A stretch of 64,000 nucleotides of DNA from Hanleya hanleyi (lineage: Eukaryota > Mollusca > Polyplacophora > Lepidopleurida > Hanleyidae): positions 124,001 to 188,000 of the forward strand of contig JAVTVY010006829.1 of the NCBI GenBank assembly GCA_036873755.1. Reading direction: 5' to 3'. Position 1 is the stretch's first letter, and every line of letters starts with the position of its first letter. Under the pieces are notes generated by a model, which was given only the letters and a program-made list of their open reading frames with translations, searched no databases and was not told the origin of the DNA. The translations under genes and the position numbers were made by a program. Of this stretch, positions 63,832 to 64,000 are shown piece by piece.

Positions 63832-64000
63832 GTAAGATTGTGCAGTCTGATACAATCATCATGCATGTATATATTACACACAAAACGTATTAAAATCTGC
63901 CTTCCCATCATGAACAGGAAGGAGTTGATATTGCTTTCTGCAACTAGCCTGTGTACAAATAATCTGATCCCGTCTCCTTCATTAAAGCAAATCTTTCGCT

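Overview
The window is animal genomic DNA. Genes are split by GT-AG introns, one gene encodes a secreted metalloprotease, and most of the sequence consists of layered transposable elements. The RT families and a SINE-like fragment ending in an ACTC run suggest a lophotrochozoan, probably a mollusc. That identity is an inference.

Two host genes, both on the + strand, are supported by phase-matched exons. At the left edge (97 to about 2700) is the 3' end of a membrane protein: a fibronectin type III exon, a single-pass transmembrane exon and a candidate short terminal exon with a poly(A) signal. From 33236 to beyond the right edge is an ADAMTS-like (M12B) secreted metalloprotease. I assemble 12 exons: signal peptide, very acidic propeptide, dibasic cleavage site, catalytic domain with an HExxHxxGxxHD zinc site split by an intron, Met-turn, and cysteine-rich region. 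Its second intron is about 21 kb long.

A complete Polinton/Maverick-type element (adintovirus-like) lies in that intron at 38792-49470. It has an exact 6-bp target duplication (ACTGTA), AG...CT termini and long inverted repeats built from tandem units. Inside, divergent transcription units carry a capsid module on the - strand (basic protein, penton-like protein, pVI-like protein, major capsid protein, adenain-type protease) and, on the +, a zinc-finger ORF joined to what looks like the N-terminal extension of the protein-primed polymerase. The polymerase proper, integrase and ATPase are absent, and a 21-bp minisatellite sits where the polymerase should continue. Three ORFs are broken by one-base frame changes.

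At 7154-12322 (- strand) is a young Ngaro/DIRS-type tyrosine-recombinase retrotransposon. It has split direct repeats in the order A1-ORFs-B1-A2-B2, an RT/RNase H ORF, a tyrosine recombinase and an SGNH (GDSL) hydrolase. Its A1 repeat and the 5' part of gag appear to have been lost in one deletion.

The rest of the window is mostly debris of one reverse-transcriptase family (YIDD motif, shared 3' end, variable 5' truncation; possibly Penelope-like). There is also a foldback element nested in one RT copy, a pogo-type transposase pseudogene, two MITE-like elements with target duplications, several minisatellites and non-coding sequence. All calls were made by reading the sequence; no alignment or database search was run.
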